Positions 24,033 to 32,550 of a stretch of DNA of 53,434 nt are shown piece by piece. Positions within the stretch are counted from its first letter, which is position 1. Every line of letters starts with the position of its first letter. This DNA comes from JBIOWF01 sp044868295 (GTDB lineage Bacteria; Actinomycetota; Actinomycetes; Streptosporangiales; Streptosporangiaceae), in the NCBI GenBank assembly GCA_044868295.1, contig JBIOWF010000062.1:1-53434 (forward strand), in the 5' to 3' direction. The notes under the pieces are model-generated. The model saw only the letters and a program-made list of their open reading frames with translations, was not told where the DNA came from and did no database searches. The position numbers were made by a program, and so were the translations under genes.

Positions 24033-25475
24033 ATGAGTGCCGTTCTCGGCCTGCTGGCCGTACTGCTCCTCACTCTCGCGACCGGATACTTCGTCGCGCA
24101 GGAGTTCGCCTTCGTCGCCGCCGACCGGAGCCTGCTGCGCGAGCAGGCGGCCAAGGGCGACACCGCCGCGCGGCGAGCGCTGGAGGTGACCGGACGCCTT
24201 TCGTTCATGCTCTCCGGCGCGCAACTCGGCATCACCGTCACCACCCTTCTCGTGGGCTTCATCGCCCAGCCGGCGATCGCCGACGTCATCCGTGGTCCGC
24301 TGCAGAGCGCCGGAGTGCCCGCGAGCATGGTCGGGAGCGTCGCGGTGGCCATCGGCGTCGCCATCGCGACGATCATACAGATGATCTTCGGTGAGCTCGC
24401 GCCCAAGAACCTGGGCATCGCCCGGCCGGAGCCGGTCGCGAAGTTCCTGGCCGGCTCGACCCTGATCTACCTCAAGGTGGCCGGACGGGTGATCCACCTG
24501 TTCGACTCGGCCGCGACCAGGCTGGTCCGGCTGGCGGGCATCGAGCCGGTCGAGGAGTTGGAGCACGGCGCCACGCCCGAGGAACTGTCGCGCATCGTCG
24601 CGGAGTCGACCGCGGCGGGCGAGCTCCCGCCGCGGCTCGCCGAGCTGCTGGATCGCGCCCTGGACTTCGGCGACCGTACGGCGGAGGACGTCATGGTGCC
24701 CCGCCCACGGGTCGTTTCGCTGCGCGCGGAAAAGCCGGTCCAGGATCTGCTCGACGCGGTGCGGGAGCACGGTCACTCGCGCTACCCGGTGCTCGGCACG
24801 GACGGCGACGACGTGGTCGGCGTGACCGGCCTGCTCGAATATCTGAAGGCGGGCTCTCCCGAGGACGGGACGATCGCGAGCATCACGCGCGTCCCCATGC
24901 TCGTCCCCGCGACCCTGCCGCTGCCCACGCTGCTGCAGGACATGCGCACGTCCGAGGAGACGTTCGCGTGCGTCATCGACGAGTACGGCGGGCTGGCCGG
25001 CGCGGTCACCCTCGAAGACCTCGCCGAGGAACTGGTCGGCGAGGTGGTGGACGAGAAGGATCCGGAGCCCCTTGGCGTGATCCCGCACGGGGACGGCGCC
25101 TGGGACGTGCCGGGCACGCTGCGCCTGGACGAGGTCGAGCGGGCGACGGACATCCGGCTGCCCGAGAGCGAGGACTACGAGACCATCGCCGGGCTGATCC
25201 TCGCCCGTCTCGGGCGCATGTCCGAGCAGGGTGACGAGGTCGTCGTCGAGGTGATGCCGCAGATCGATCCGTTCGACGACGAGCCCGCCGAGCAGGAGGC
25301 CGTTCTCACCGTCCTGTCCGTGCGCCGCCGGGTTCCCGAGTGGGTACGGCTCTCGCCGCGTGAACGCGTGCCCGGCGATGAGCGGGCGGCCGAGGATTCC
25401 GACGTCGTCCACGACACCGGCGCCGACTACGCCCCCGGCCTCTTCTCCGCTCTCTTCCAGGGACGGCCCGCATGA
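24033..25475 (+). CDS. DUF21/CBS/CorC_HlyC-domain membrane protein (CNNM-type transporter)
   Basis: 480 residues. The DUF21 membrane domain (1-~195) opens with GLLAVLLLTLATGYFVAQEF and contains SGAQLGITVTTLLVGF and IQMIFGELAPKNLGIARPE. A CBS pair (~215-340, ALDFGDRTAEDVMVPRPRVV, FACVIDEYGGLAGAVTLEDL) and a C-terminal CorC_HlyC domain (~355-435) follow. Relatives move Mg2+/Co2+ or Na+. The start ATG 24033 has a weak ribosome site. The stop overlaps the next start by 4 bp (ATGA), indicating translational coupling. Confidence 0.92.
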   Translation: MSAVLGLLAVLLLTLATGYFVAQEFAFVAADRSLLREQAAKGDTAARRALEVTGRLSFMLSGAQLGITVTTLLVGFIAQPAIADVIRGPLQSAGVPASMVGSVAVAIGVAIATIIQMIFGELAPKNLGIARPEPVAKFLAGSTLIYLKVAGRVIHLFDSAATRLVRLAGIEPVEELEHGATPEELSRIVAESTAAGELPPRLAELLDRALDFGDRTAEDVMVPRPRVVSLRAEKPVQDLLDAVREHGHSRYPVLGTDGDDVVGVTGLLEYLKAGSPEDGTIASITRVPMLVPATLPLPTLLQDMRTSEETFACVIDEYGGLAGAVTLEDLAEELVGEVVDEKDPEPLGVIPHGDGAWDVPGTLRLDEVERATDIRLPESEDYETIAGLILARLGRMSEQGDEVVVEVMPQIDPFDDEPAEQEAVLTVLSVRRRVPEWVRLSPRERVPGDERAAEDSDVVHDTGADYAPGLFSALFQGRPA

Positions 25476-26476
25476 ACAGCCTTGGCGCCATCCTCCTCGG
25501 CCTGATCCTGCTGGTCGCCAACGGGTTCTTCGTGGCCGCCGAGTTCGCCCTGGTCTCGGCCAAGCGGCACCGGCTCGAAGAGCTGGCGGCCTCCGGGGGG
25601 CGACTCACCAAGATCGCCGCGCGTGCGGCCGTGCGGGGCGGGCGCGAGCTGTCGCTCATGCTCGCCGGCGCCCAGCTCGGCATCACGCTCTGCTCTCTCG
25701 GGCTCGGCATGGTGGCCGAACCGGCCATCGAACATCTCCTCGAACCGGTGCTCGTGCTCCTTCCGGAGTCGTTGCGCACGCCGATCGCCTATGTCGTCGC
25801 GCTCGGCCTGGTCACGTTCCTGCACATGGTCGTCGGTGAGATGGCGCCCAAGTCCTGGGCGCTCACCCACCCCGAGCGGGCCGCTCTGGGGTTGGCGCTG
25901 CCGTTCCGCGGCTTCGCGTGGATCGTGCGGCCCGTCCTGGCGGTGCTGAACGGCCTGACCAACGGGCTGCTTCGGCTGTTCGGGGTCCGCCCGAAGGACG
26001 AGCTGGCCACCACCCGCACCCCGCACCAGCTCGCCATGCTGGTCGCCGAGTCCGGCCGGATGGGCATGCTCGACCGGGAGGAGCACGATCTGCTCATCCG
26101 CGCGCTGCGGGTCCAGTCACAGCCGGTCCAGCAGCTGATGGTGCGGCTGACGCAGGCGAGCTCGGTTCCCGCGGGCGCGGACGACCGGCTCGTCCGGGAC
26201 ACGGCGGCCGCGAGCGGTGAGCTGCGCATGCTGGTGGTCGCGCCGGACGACGTCGTGGGCGTGCTGCACGTCCGCGACGTGCTGATCCATCCGGGACGTC
26301 CGCCGGAGGAGCTGGCCACTCCCGCGCCCCGCGTGGCGGCGAGCACGACCGTCCCGGACGCCGTGGCGGTGCTCCAGGAGGCTCACGCCCAGGTGGGTCT
26401 GGTCACCAACGACAGCGGCGAGGTCATCGGCATGATCAGCCTCCCCACCCTGATCGGCCAGCTCCTCCCCACCTGA
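25472..26476 (+). CDS. DUF21/CBS-domain membrane protein lacking the CorC_HlyC domain
   Basis: 334 residues, coupled to the preceding paralogue by ATGA overlap. The DUF21 domain (ILLGLILLVANGFFVAAEFA, LAGAQLGITLCSLGLGMVAE, VVGEMAPKSWALTHPERA) is followed by a CBS pair, ending HAQVGLVTNDSGEVIGMISL. It stops before the CorC_HlyC module found in its partner. Paired genes of this architecture commonly co-occur and probably form a heteromer. Confidence 0.92.
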   Translation: MNSLGAILLGLILLVANGFFVAAEFALVSAKRHRLEELAASGGRLTKIAARAAVRGGRELSLMLAGAQLGITLCSLGLGMVAEPAIEHLLEPVLVLLPESLRTPIAYVVALGLVTFLHMVVGEMAPKSWALTHPERAALGLALPFRGFAWIVRPVLAVLNGLTNGLLRLFGVRPKDELATTRTPHQLAMLVAESGRMGMLDREEHDLLIRALRVQSQPVQQLMVRLTQASSVPAGADDRLVRDTAAASGELRMLVVAPDDVVGVLHVRDVLIHPGRPPEELATPAPRVAASTTVPDAVAVLQEAHAQVGLVTNDSGEVIGMISLPTLIGQLLPT

Positions 26477-26587
26477 CCACCGAGACCGGCGAGGTCGTCC
26501 AAGGTCGGCGTTGCTTCGCGGGCCTTCGCCACCGGCTCTTCGACGCGTACCCCTGCCGGAGCGTGCCCGTGCAGGGGCCGGAAGAGG

Positions 26588-27754
26588 TCATTGGGGTGTC
26601 GCGATGGCGGCGGCGATCGCGAGGGCGCCCGCCAGGGCGAAGGCGGTGGCGAAGCCCGAACCAGTGATCAGGGCGCCTATCGCCGCCGGGGTGGCCGCCC
26701 CTACGGCGTGCTGGCCGGTGTTCTGAGCGCCCAGCGCCCGGCCGGCCCAGGACGATCCCGCGAGCTCGGAGACCGCCGTGAAGGCGAGGCCGTTCCCGCT
26801 CATGGACACGACCAGCGCGGCTACCAGCAGCGGCCCGGCCAGCACGTTCTCGGCCTGTACGGCCACCGCCAGCAGGGCCATGACGGTGCCGTTCACCGCG
26901 GCGAGGCGGCGCATGGGTCCGACCCGGCTGCCCACCCGGTCGGACCAGCGTCCGCACAGCAGCCTCCCGCCCGCCCCGGCGAACTGGGCGCCCGCGATGA
27001 CCTGGGCCGCCGACGTCGCATCCCACTGGCGGACGGAAATCAGGTAGGTCAGCGCGAACCCGGCGGTCGCGAACTGTGGGACGACCAGCAGCATGCTCGC
27101 GCCGTGCACCCGCCACAGCGCCGGATTCGAGTACGGCGAGGCCGTCCGCGCACCCGCTCCCGTCCCGGACCTGGGCGGGTCGACGACCAGGACGCCGACG
27201 GCGATGGCCGTGACCAGACAGATCGCGGCCATCACCAGCAGAGCTCCGGTGAGACCCCAGAGGTTGACGGCGGGCGGCGCGACGACTCCGGCCACGGCGA
27301 CGCCCAGGGGCTGCGCCGTCTGCCGCCAGCCCATGGCGACGCCGCGCCTCTCGGGAGGGAACCAGCCCAGCACCACCCGACCGCTCGCCGCGTTCGCCGA
27401 GGCCCCCGAGGCACCGGCGAGCGCGAGCAGGACCGCCAGCATGGCGGCGCTCTCCGTGAAGGCGGCGATCACGAGGAACCCCGCCGCCAGCGCCAGGCCG
27501 CTCGTCATGACCAGACGCTCACCGCGTCGGTCCGCGAGCCAGCCCCAGGCGATGAGGGTGAACAGCATTCCCGCGCTCGGGGCGCCAACGAGGATCCCCG
27601 CCTGCGCGAGGGTGAGCCCCTTCTCCTCCTGGAAGGTCGGCAGGAGGAACGGCAGCCCGTTCATGAACACGCATCCGGCGGCCTGCGCGGCCATGCCCAG
27701 GCTCAGCATCGCCCAGCGATTCGGTGTCCTCATGGCCCGGAACGCTAGTCTCAT
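26588..27754 (-). CDS. MFS transporter
   Basis: 388 residues, 12 helices. MFS signatures are AWGWLADRRGERLVM between helices 2 and 3 and LCGRWSDRVGSRVGPMRRL in the second half, with SGASANAASGRVVLGWFPPE in helix 4/5. The starts ATG 27754 (MRLAFRAMRTPNRW) and 27733 (MRTPNRW) are both possible; neither has a ribosome site. A -10-like TATCTT lies just upstream of 27754, which would make a leaderless message. Substrate unknown. Confidence 0.87.
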   Translation of the reverse strand: MRLAFRAMRTPNRWAMLSLGMAAQAAGCVFMNGLPFLLPTFQEEKGLTLAQAGILVGAPSAGMLFTLIAWGWLADRRGERLVMTSGLALAAGFLVIAAFTESAAMLAVLLALAGASGASANAASGRVVLGWFPPERRGVAMGWRQTAQPLGVAVAGVVAPPAVNLWGLTGALLVMAAICLVTAIAVGVLVVDPPRSGTGAGARTASPYSNPALWRVHGASMLLVVPQFATAGFALTYLISVRQWDATSAAQVIAGAQFAGAGGRLLCGRWSDRVGSRVGPMRRLAAVNGTVMALLAVAVQAENVLAGPLLVAALVVSMSGNGLAFTAVSELAGSSWAGRALGAQNTGQHAVGAATPAAIGALITGSGFATAFALAGALAIAAAIATPQ

Positions 27755-27800
27755 CTTGTCATTTAAGATAATATTGCTCATATATTGAGACAACTGGTTG
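27755..27800 (-). promoter_or_regulatory. AT-rich promoter of the MFS gene
   Basis: Read on the minus strand, TTGTCT is followed 17 bases later by TATCTT, then AAATGACAAG and the ATG at 27754. The spacer contains a CAATATATGAGCAAT dyad-like stretch. It is strikingly AT-rich for this chromosome. Confidence 0.55.
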
Positions 27801-27878
27801 ATTCTTTGGGCATGCCTGCAAGCCGCACGAAAGCAGGATGAAAGTAGAGATCAACAGAATGTCTCCGGCGGGAGCCGT

Positions 27879-27929
27879 ACAGGATCGAACGAAAAGCCCC
27901 GGACTTCCCGTCCGAGGCTTCAATCCTGT
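27879..27929 (-). terminator. Long hairpin, terminator-like on the minus strand
   Basis: ACAGGAT (27879-27885) pairs with ATCCTGT (27923-27929), and inner arms AAGCC/GGCTT and CGGAC/GTCCG enclose a TTCCC loop. On the minus strand the inner stem is followed by TTTTCGTT. It might end a transcript coming from the tRNA side. A tRNA reading was tested and rejected. Confidence 0.45.
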
Positions 27930-28059
27930 CCACTCACCCGTTAGCTTGATCGATACTCCGACCAAAGGGAGGCAGCCCTGTGCGACCACGCGAACGCCTG
28001 GCGTCCTCCCGCCCCCCGAAGGATCAGGCCGACCACGGCAGACCCGCCGGCTTCGCGAT

Positions 28060-28290
28060 CAGGCGCACCTCAACGGGAAAGCAGAGTCCCGCAGCTCTTG
28101 CGACCAGCGCCACCACAGCAGAGCCAGCGGTCTTTGCAACCCGCCACGCCGCAACCCTGAAGAAGATCCCGCACCTTTTTGCAACCAGCCCCGCCACAGC
28201 AGTGCCAGCGGCCTTTGCACCCAGCCCCGCCACAACACTCTTTGCACCCGGCCGAGCCAAAGCGCTTTTTGAAACCAGCTCAGCCACAGC
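28060..28290. repeat. Degenerate tandem repeats in the MFS-tRNA gap
   Basis: About six imperfect copies of a ~36-42-bp unit built around GCAACCAGCCCCGCCACAGC, with poly-T tracts (CTTTTTGCAACC) between them. The 27.93-28.41 kb gap contains no convincing gene; open frames through the array are low-complexity Ala/Gly/Val strings. Confidence 0.7.
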
Positions 28291-28329
28291 AGGGGGGCGT
28301 GGGGGGCGAAGCCCCTCACATCGGGGGGC

Positions 28330-28349
28330 CCGGGGGGTCGTCCCCCCGG
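28330..28349 (-). terminator. GC hairpin downstream of tRNA-Leu
   Basis: CCGGGGGG-TCGT-CCCCCCGG, a perfect 8-bp stem with a 4-base loop, 65 bp beyond the 3' end of the tRNA on the minus strand. A second weaker stem (GGGGCGAAGCCCC) follows at about 28305. Confidence 0.6.
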
Positions 28350-28414
28350 TAAACATGACGAAGGGGTCCGCGGGAAGCGAGTTCCACTCGCGACCAGCCG
28401 ACCCCAACCCCAAG

Positions 28415-28497
28415 TGGGCAAGGGGGGAGTTGAACCCCCACGTCCTTTCGGACACACGGACCTGAACCGTGCGCGTCTGCCATTCCGCCACTTGCCC
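28415..28497 (-). tRNA. tRNA-Leu (anticodon CAG)
   Basis: Read on the minus strand: acceptor arm GGGCAAG (28497-28491) pairs with CTTGCCC (28422-28416), with A as discriminator base at 28415. The anticodon arm is CACGG-TTCAGGT-CCGTG with CAG, a long variable arm (TGTCCGAAAGGACGT) is present as in class II tRNAs, and the T arm is GGGGG-TTCAACT-CCCCC. No CCA is encoded. A leucine tRNA with the same anticodon lies next to fhaA in mycobacteria too. Confidence 0.95.
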
Positions 28498-28680
28498 TTG
28501 CGGGTGTCCCCATCGCTGGGTGCCTGGAAAGGTTAGCACGCAACCGCCGGTGCTACCGAACCCGGATACGATCCTTCTAGACAACGGAGCGAATGAGCCA
28601 GGTGCGCGCGGAGGGGAATGAGCCAGCCGGTCGGCACCTGGGCGGTCGCGACCATAGATAGGCAAGAAGGGAGGTACCCG

Positions 28681-29421
28681 GTGGGAGTCCTTCAGCGCTT
28701 CGAGCGCAGGCTCGAAGGCCTGGTTGAGGGGGCATTTGCACGGGCGTTCAAGTCTGACCTTCAGCCGGTCGAGGTTGCCAGCGCTGTTCAGCGGGAGATG
28801 GACGAGCGGGCGGCGATCGTCGCCCAGGGGCGCACGCTTGTGCCCAACGACTTCGTGGTGGAGCTGTCGACGACCGACAGCGAGCGGCTGGAAGTGTACG
28901 CCGACAGCATCAGCCACGAGCTCGCCAATCTCGCGAGGGAGTACGCCAAGGAGCAGGGGTACTCGTTCGTGGGACCGGTCCGGGTGCGTTTCGAGACCGC
29001 CGACGATCTGGCGGTCGGGCTGTTCCGCATCCGGTCGGGGGTCATTCGCGGAGCGACGGTCGAGCAGGACGAGATCCGCCAGCCGGTGAGCGACCTGCCC
29101 GCCGCCCGTCCGGGCGCGTTCGGCGGCCGTCCGCGGTTGCTGGTCTCCACCCAGGACGATCCGCAGGGCCAGCGATCCTACGAGCTGACCACCCCGGTGA
29201 CGCTGCTCGGCCGAGGGACCGATTGCGATCTACGACTGGTGGATCCGGGCGTATCACGGCATCATGCCGAGCTACGTGTGGAGGGGCAACTGGTCGTCCT
29301 GGTCGACCTTGGCTCCACGAACGGCACCTTCGTCAACGGCCAGCCGGTTCGCCGGATCGAGATGCAGGATGGGACGCGGGTGACACTGGGTCGTACGACT
29401 CTGGTGTTCCGGCGCGATTAG
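28681..29421 (+). CDS. fhaA: FHA-domain protein FhaA
   Basis: 246 residues from GTG 28681, with GGGAGG six bases before it. The N-terminal DUF3662 domain (1-~125, FERRLEGLVEGAFARAFKSD) is joined by a linker to a C-terminal FHA domain (~165-240) with LLGRGTDCDLRL, DPGVSRHHAEL and LGSTNGTFVNGQ, the phosphothreonine-binding residues. In mycobacteria FhaA binds the pseudokinase MviN and is a substrate of PknB. It starts the fhaA-pknB operon. Confidence 0.97.
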   Translation: MGVLQRFERRLEGLVEGAFARAFKSDLQPVEVASAVQREMDERAAIVAQGRTLVPNDFVVELSTTDSERLEVYADSISHELANLAREYAKEQGYSFVGPVRVRFETADDLAVGLFRIRSGVIRGATVEQDEIRQPVSDLPAARPGAFGGRPRLLVSTQDDPQGQRSYELTTPVTLLGRGTDCDLRLVDPGVSRHHAELRVEGQLVVLVDLGSTNGTFVNGQPVRRIEMQDGTRVTLGRTTLVFRRD

Positions 29422-29438
29422 AGGTAGACAAACGGTTC

Positions 29439-29906
29439 ATGTCCGAGCTCACGCTGCTGCTGATCCGGCTCGCCTTCCTGGCGGTGCTGTGGTTCTTTGT
29501 GATTGCCGCGGTCGGTGTGATCCGGACAGACTTGTTCGGTCCACGCACGGCCTCGGCGGCGCCCGCAAGGAAGCCAACCAAACCGGCAAAACCGGTCTCT
29601 AAGCCCAAGAGGGGGGAACCTCGTCAAATGGTCGTCACGGGTGGCCCCCTGGAAGGGACCATCATCAACCTCACGGAGATGCCTATCACCATCGGCCGGG
29701 CGACTGACGCCACGCTGGTGCTCAGCGATGACTACGCTTCCAGCCGGCATGCCCGGCTCTTCCCCCAGGACGGCCAGTGGATCGTGGAAGACCTCGGATC
29801 GACCAACGGCACGTACCTCGACCGCTCCAAAGTGACCCGCCCGACCCCGGTGCCCCTCGGAGTTCCGATTCGCATCGGCAAGACCGTCATCGAATTGCGC
29901 AAATGA
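29439..29906 (+). CDS. fhaB: FHA-domain membrane protein FhaB (FipA)
   Basis: 155 residues. One N-terminal helix (TLLLIRLAFLAVLWFFVIAA), a basic linker (KPTKPAKPVSKPKRGEP), then an FHA domain with TIGRATDATLVL, DDYASSRHARLF and DLGSTNGTYLD. The mycobacterial counterpart links the kinases to FtsZ/FtsQ division complexes. Its TGA overlaps the pstP ATG by 4 bp. Confidence 0.96.
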   Translation: MSELTLLLIRLAFLAVLWFFVIAAVGVIRTDLFGPRTASAAPARKPTKPAKPVSKPKRGEPRQMVVTGGPLEGTIINLTEMPITIGRATDATLVLSDDYASSRHARLFPQDGQWIVEDLGSTNGTYLDRSKVTRPTPVPLGVPIRIGKTVIELRK

Positions 29907-31174
29907 CAATCGCACTCCGCTACGCCGCCCGCTCGGACGTCGGCCTCCTCCGCGAAGGGAACGAGGACTCGGCGTACGCAAGCGGCCGCCTGCTCGCCGT
30001 CGCCGACGGCATGGGCGGGCATGCTCACGGCGAGGTGGCCAGCTCGGTCGCCATCGCCGCACTGTCGTCCCTCGACAAGGACGCCTACGGCGGTGACCTG
30101 CTCAGCGACATCGAGGCGGCGGTCCGGGACGCCAACCATCAGCTCCATGCGATGGTGGCGCGGGACCCCAGCCTCAAGGGCATGGGCACCACACTCACCG
30201 CGATGCTCTGGAACGGCCCCCGGTTCGCCCTCGTGCACGTGGGCGACTCACGCGCGTACCTGCTGCGCAATGGGGAGCTCTACCAGATCACGCACGACCA
30301 CACACTCGTTCAGTCGCTGGTGGACGACGGCCGCATCACGCAGGAAGAGGCCGCCAGCCACCCGCAACGCTCGATCCTGCTCCGCGCGCTCGACGGCAGC
30401 GGCGAGGTCGATCCCGACCTTCAGGACCGGGAGGCCCAGTTGGGTGACCGGTATCTGCTGTGCTCGGACGGCCTTTCCACGGTCGTGAGCGCCGAGACCC
30501 TGCATCACACGCTCAGCACGATCGACGACCCCGAGGACGTCGTCCGGCAGCTCATCGACCTGGCGAACCGGGGCGGCGGGCCGGACAACATCACATGCGT
30601 GGTCGCCGACGTCATCGAGGTGGACGAGGTGCGACCACCGGTCACCGCGGCGGCGGTCGTGGGGGCTGCCGGCTCGGGCCGGGTGCGGTCAGCGCCGCCG
30701 GACACCCCGGCGGGGCGGGCGACCACGGTCACCGCTCCACAGCCGGTGATCGTGGACGTGGAGCTCGACGACGATGCCGCGCCGCAGGCCCGTGCCTCCG
30801 CGCGGCCGGCCAGGAAACGCCGCTCCTGGCCCCTCGTCACAACAATGCTGCTGGGAGGCGCCGCCGTGCTCGGGCTCGGCGGCTATTTCGGCTACCAGTG
30901 GTCCCAGGAACAGTTCTACGTCGGCGCCGACGGGGACAAGGTCGTGGTCTTCCAAGGCGTCGACGTCCAGCTGGGCTCGCTGTCCCTCAAGACGGTCGTC
31001 CACACCGCGCCCGTGTTGGTCTCTTCGCTCTCGGACGTGCAGCAGGATCTGCTCCGCACGGGGATCCCGGTCGACGATCTCAAGTCGGGGATCGCGCGAG
31101 CGGAGACCTTCGTCACCACGACGCCGCCCCCCAAACCGGCCGTCTCGCCGTCCCCCACCGGGTCGGCTAAGTGA
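29903..31174 (+). CDS. pstP: PP2C-family Ser/Thr phosphatase PstP
   Basis: 423 residues. The catalytic PP2C domain (1-~240) has metal-binding RSDVGLLREGNEDS, LLAVADGMGGHAHGE, VHVGDSRAYL and the late RGGGPDNITCVVADV. A Pro/Ala linker, one helix (VTTMLLGGAAVLGLGGYFGY, ~310-330) and a ~90-residue extracellular domain follow. It dephosphorylates PknA, PknB and their substrates. Overlap of 4 bp with fhaB and with rodA shows coupling. Confidence 0.97.
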   Translation: MTIALRYAARSDVGLLREGNEDSAYASGRLLAVADGMGGHAHGEVASSVAIAALSSLDKDAYGGDLLSDIEAAVRDANHQLHAMVARDPSLKGMGTTLTAMLWNGPRFALVHVGDSRAYLLRNGELYQITHDHTLVQSLVDDGRITQEEAASHPQRSILLRALDGSGEVDPDLQDREAQLGDRYLLCSDGLSTVVSAETLHHTLSTIDDPEDVVRQLIDLANRGGGPDNITCVVADVIEVDEVRPPVTAAAVVGAAGSGRVRSAPPDTPAGRATTVTAPQPVIVDVELDDDAAPQARASARPARKRRSWPLVTTMLLGGAAVLGLGGYFGYQWSQEQFYVGADGDKVVVFQGVDVQLGSLSLKTVVHTAPVLVSSLSDVQQDLLRTGIPVDDLKSGIARAETFVTTTPPPKPAVSPSPTGSAK

Positions 31175-32550
31175 GTGCCGTAGACGCCGCGCCCGTCCCC
31201 ATGACCGCGAAACGGCGAATGGCGCAGCTGGGCATGCTCGCGTTCGCCGTGGGGGTCGTCATGGCCGCGTACGCGAGCGTCGGCCTCGGGATCGACAAGA
31301 AGATCCCCGCCGGGATGCTGACGTACGGTCTCGGCCTCGGCGGGCTGATGTTCGCCGCGTACTTCGTGCTCGCCAGGTTCGCCCCCTGGGCCGACCCCCT
31401 CCTGCTGCCCCTGGTGACCTTGGTCAACGGGCTCGGTCTAGTGATGATCTACCGGATCGAGCAGACGGGCGTGGGCGGCGCGTCCGCCACCAGTCAGCTA
31501 CTGTGGACGGCGCTCGGCGTCGTGATGTTCTCCGCGACCCTGATCGTGTTGAAGGACCATCGCGCCTTGCAGCGCCTCACGTACACCGCGGGCTTGGTCG
31601 GCCTGGGACTCCTCGTCCTCCCGCTCCTGCCGTTGATCGGCGATGAGATCAACGGCGCCCGGATCTGGATTCGCATCGGCGGCTTCACCATCCAGCCGGC
31701 CGAGTTCGCGAAGCTGGCCCTCGTGGTCTTCTTCGCCGGCTACCTGGTCAGCAAGCGTGACGCGTTGAAGCTCGCCGGGCGCCGCCTGCTGTTCATCGAT
31801 CTGCCCCGCGCCCGAGACCTCGGCCCGGTGCTCATCACCTGGGCGATCAGCCTTGGCGTACTGGTCCTGCAGAAGGACCTGGGCAGCTCGCTTCTGCTGT
31901 TCGGCACGTTCATCGTGATGCTCTACGTCGCGACCCAGCGGACCTCCTGGGTGCTCATCGGGGTGCTGCTCTTCGTCGGCGGCGCGATCGTCGCCGGGCA
32001 GGTCTTCAGCCACGTCGAGGCCCGATTCGAGGTCTGGCTGAACCCCGAGAGCCAGGAGCTGTACGACCGCGAGCTCGGCGGCAGCTACCAGCTCCTGCAG
32101 GGCCTTTTCGCTCTGGGCTCGGGCGGCATCCTCGGCAGCGGGCTCGGCCAGGGCCATCCGGAGCTCGTCCCGCTCTCGTTCTCCGACTTCATCTTCGCGG
32201 CCACGGGCGAGGAGCTGGGCCTCACCGGCCTGATGGCCCTCCTGATGGTGTACGCGTTGATCGTCCAGCGCGGGCTCCGAACGGCCATCGCCGCCCGCGA
32301 TCCGTTCTCCAAGCTGCTCGCCGGCGGTCTGTCCTTCATCCTGGCCTGGCAGGTGTTCATCATCGTCGGCGGTGTGACCAAGCTGATCCCCCTGACGGGA
32401 CTGGTGACGCCGTTCATGTCGGCCGGCGGGTCCGCGCTGCTGGCTAACTGGATGCTTATCGCCCTGCTGGTACGCATGTCAGATGCCGCTCGCCGGCCGC
32501 CGCCCCAGGCCATCCAGGACGAAGGACTCACTCAGGTGTTTCAGCGATGA
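31171..32550 (+). CDS. rodA: FtsW/RodA-family peptidoglycan glycosyltransferase RodA
   Basis: 459 residues from GTG 31171, overlapping pstP by 4 bp. A SEDS polytopic membrane protein of ten helices, with IRIGGFTIQPAEFAKLALVV, LVLQKDLGSSLLLFGTFIVM, and SDFIFAATGEELGLTGL near residues 330-346 containing the essential Glu/Asp region. It polymerises glycan strands from lipid II together with the class B PBP encoded next (pbpA). Confidence 0.96.
   Translation: MSAVDAAPVPMTAKRRMAQLGMLAFAVGVVMAAYASVGLGIDKKIPAGMLTYGLGLGGLMFAAYFVLARFAPWADPLLLPLVTLVNGLGLVMIYRIEQTGVGGASATSQLLWTALGVVMFSATLIVLKDHRALQRLTYTAGLVGLGLLVLPLLPLIGDEINGARIWIRIGGFTIQPAEFAKLALVVFFAGYLVSKRDALKLAGRRLLFIDLPRARDLGPVLITWAISLGVLVLQKDLGSSLLLFGTFIVMLYVATQRTSWVLIGVLLFVGGAIVAGQVFSHVEARFEVWLNPESQELYDRELGGSYQLLQGLFALGSGGILGSGLGQGHPELVPLSFSDFIFAATGEELGLTGLMALLMVYALIVQRGLRTAIAARDPFSKLLAGGLSFILAWQVFIIVGGVTKLIPLTGLVTPFMSAGGSALLANWMLIALLVRMSDAARRPPPQAIQDEGLTQVFQR

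Noticed and set aside
27879..27929. tRNA-like segment with GTTCGATC
   Set aside because: The putative T stem does not pair and there is no acceptor stem; it folds as a simple hairpin.
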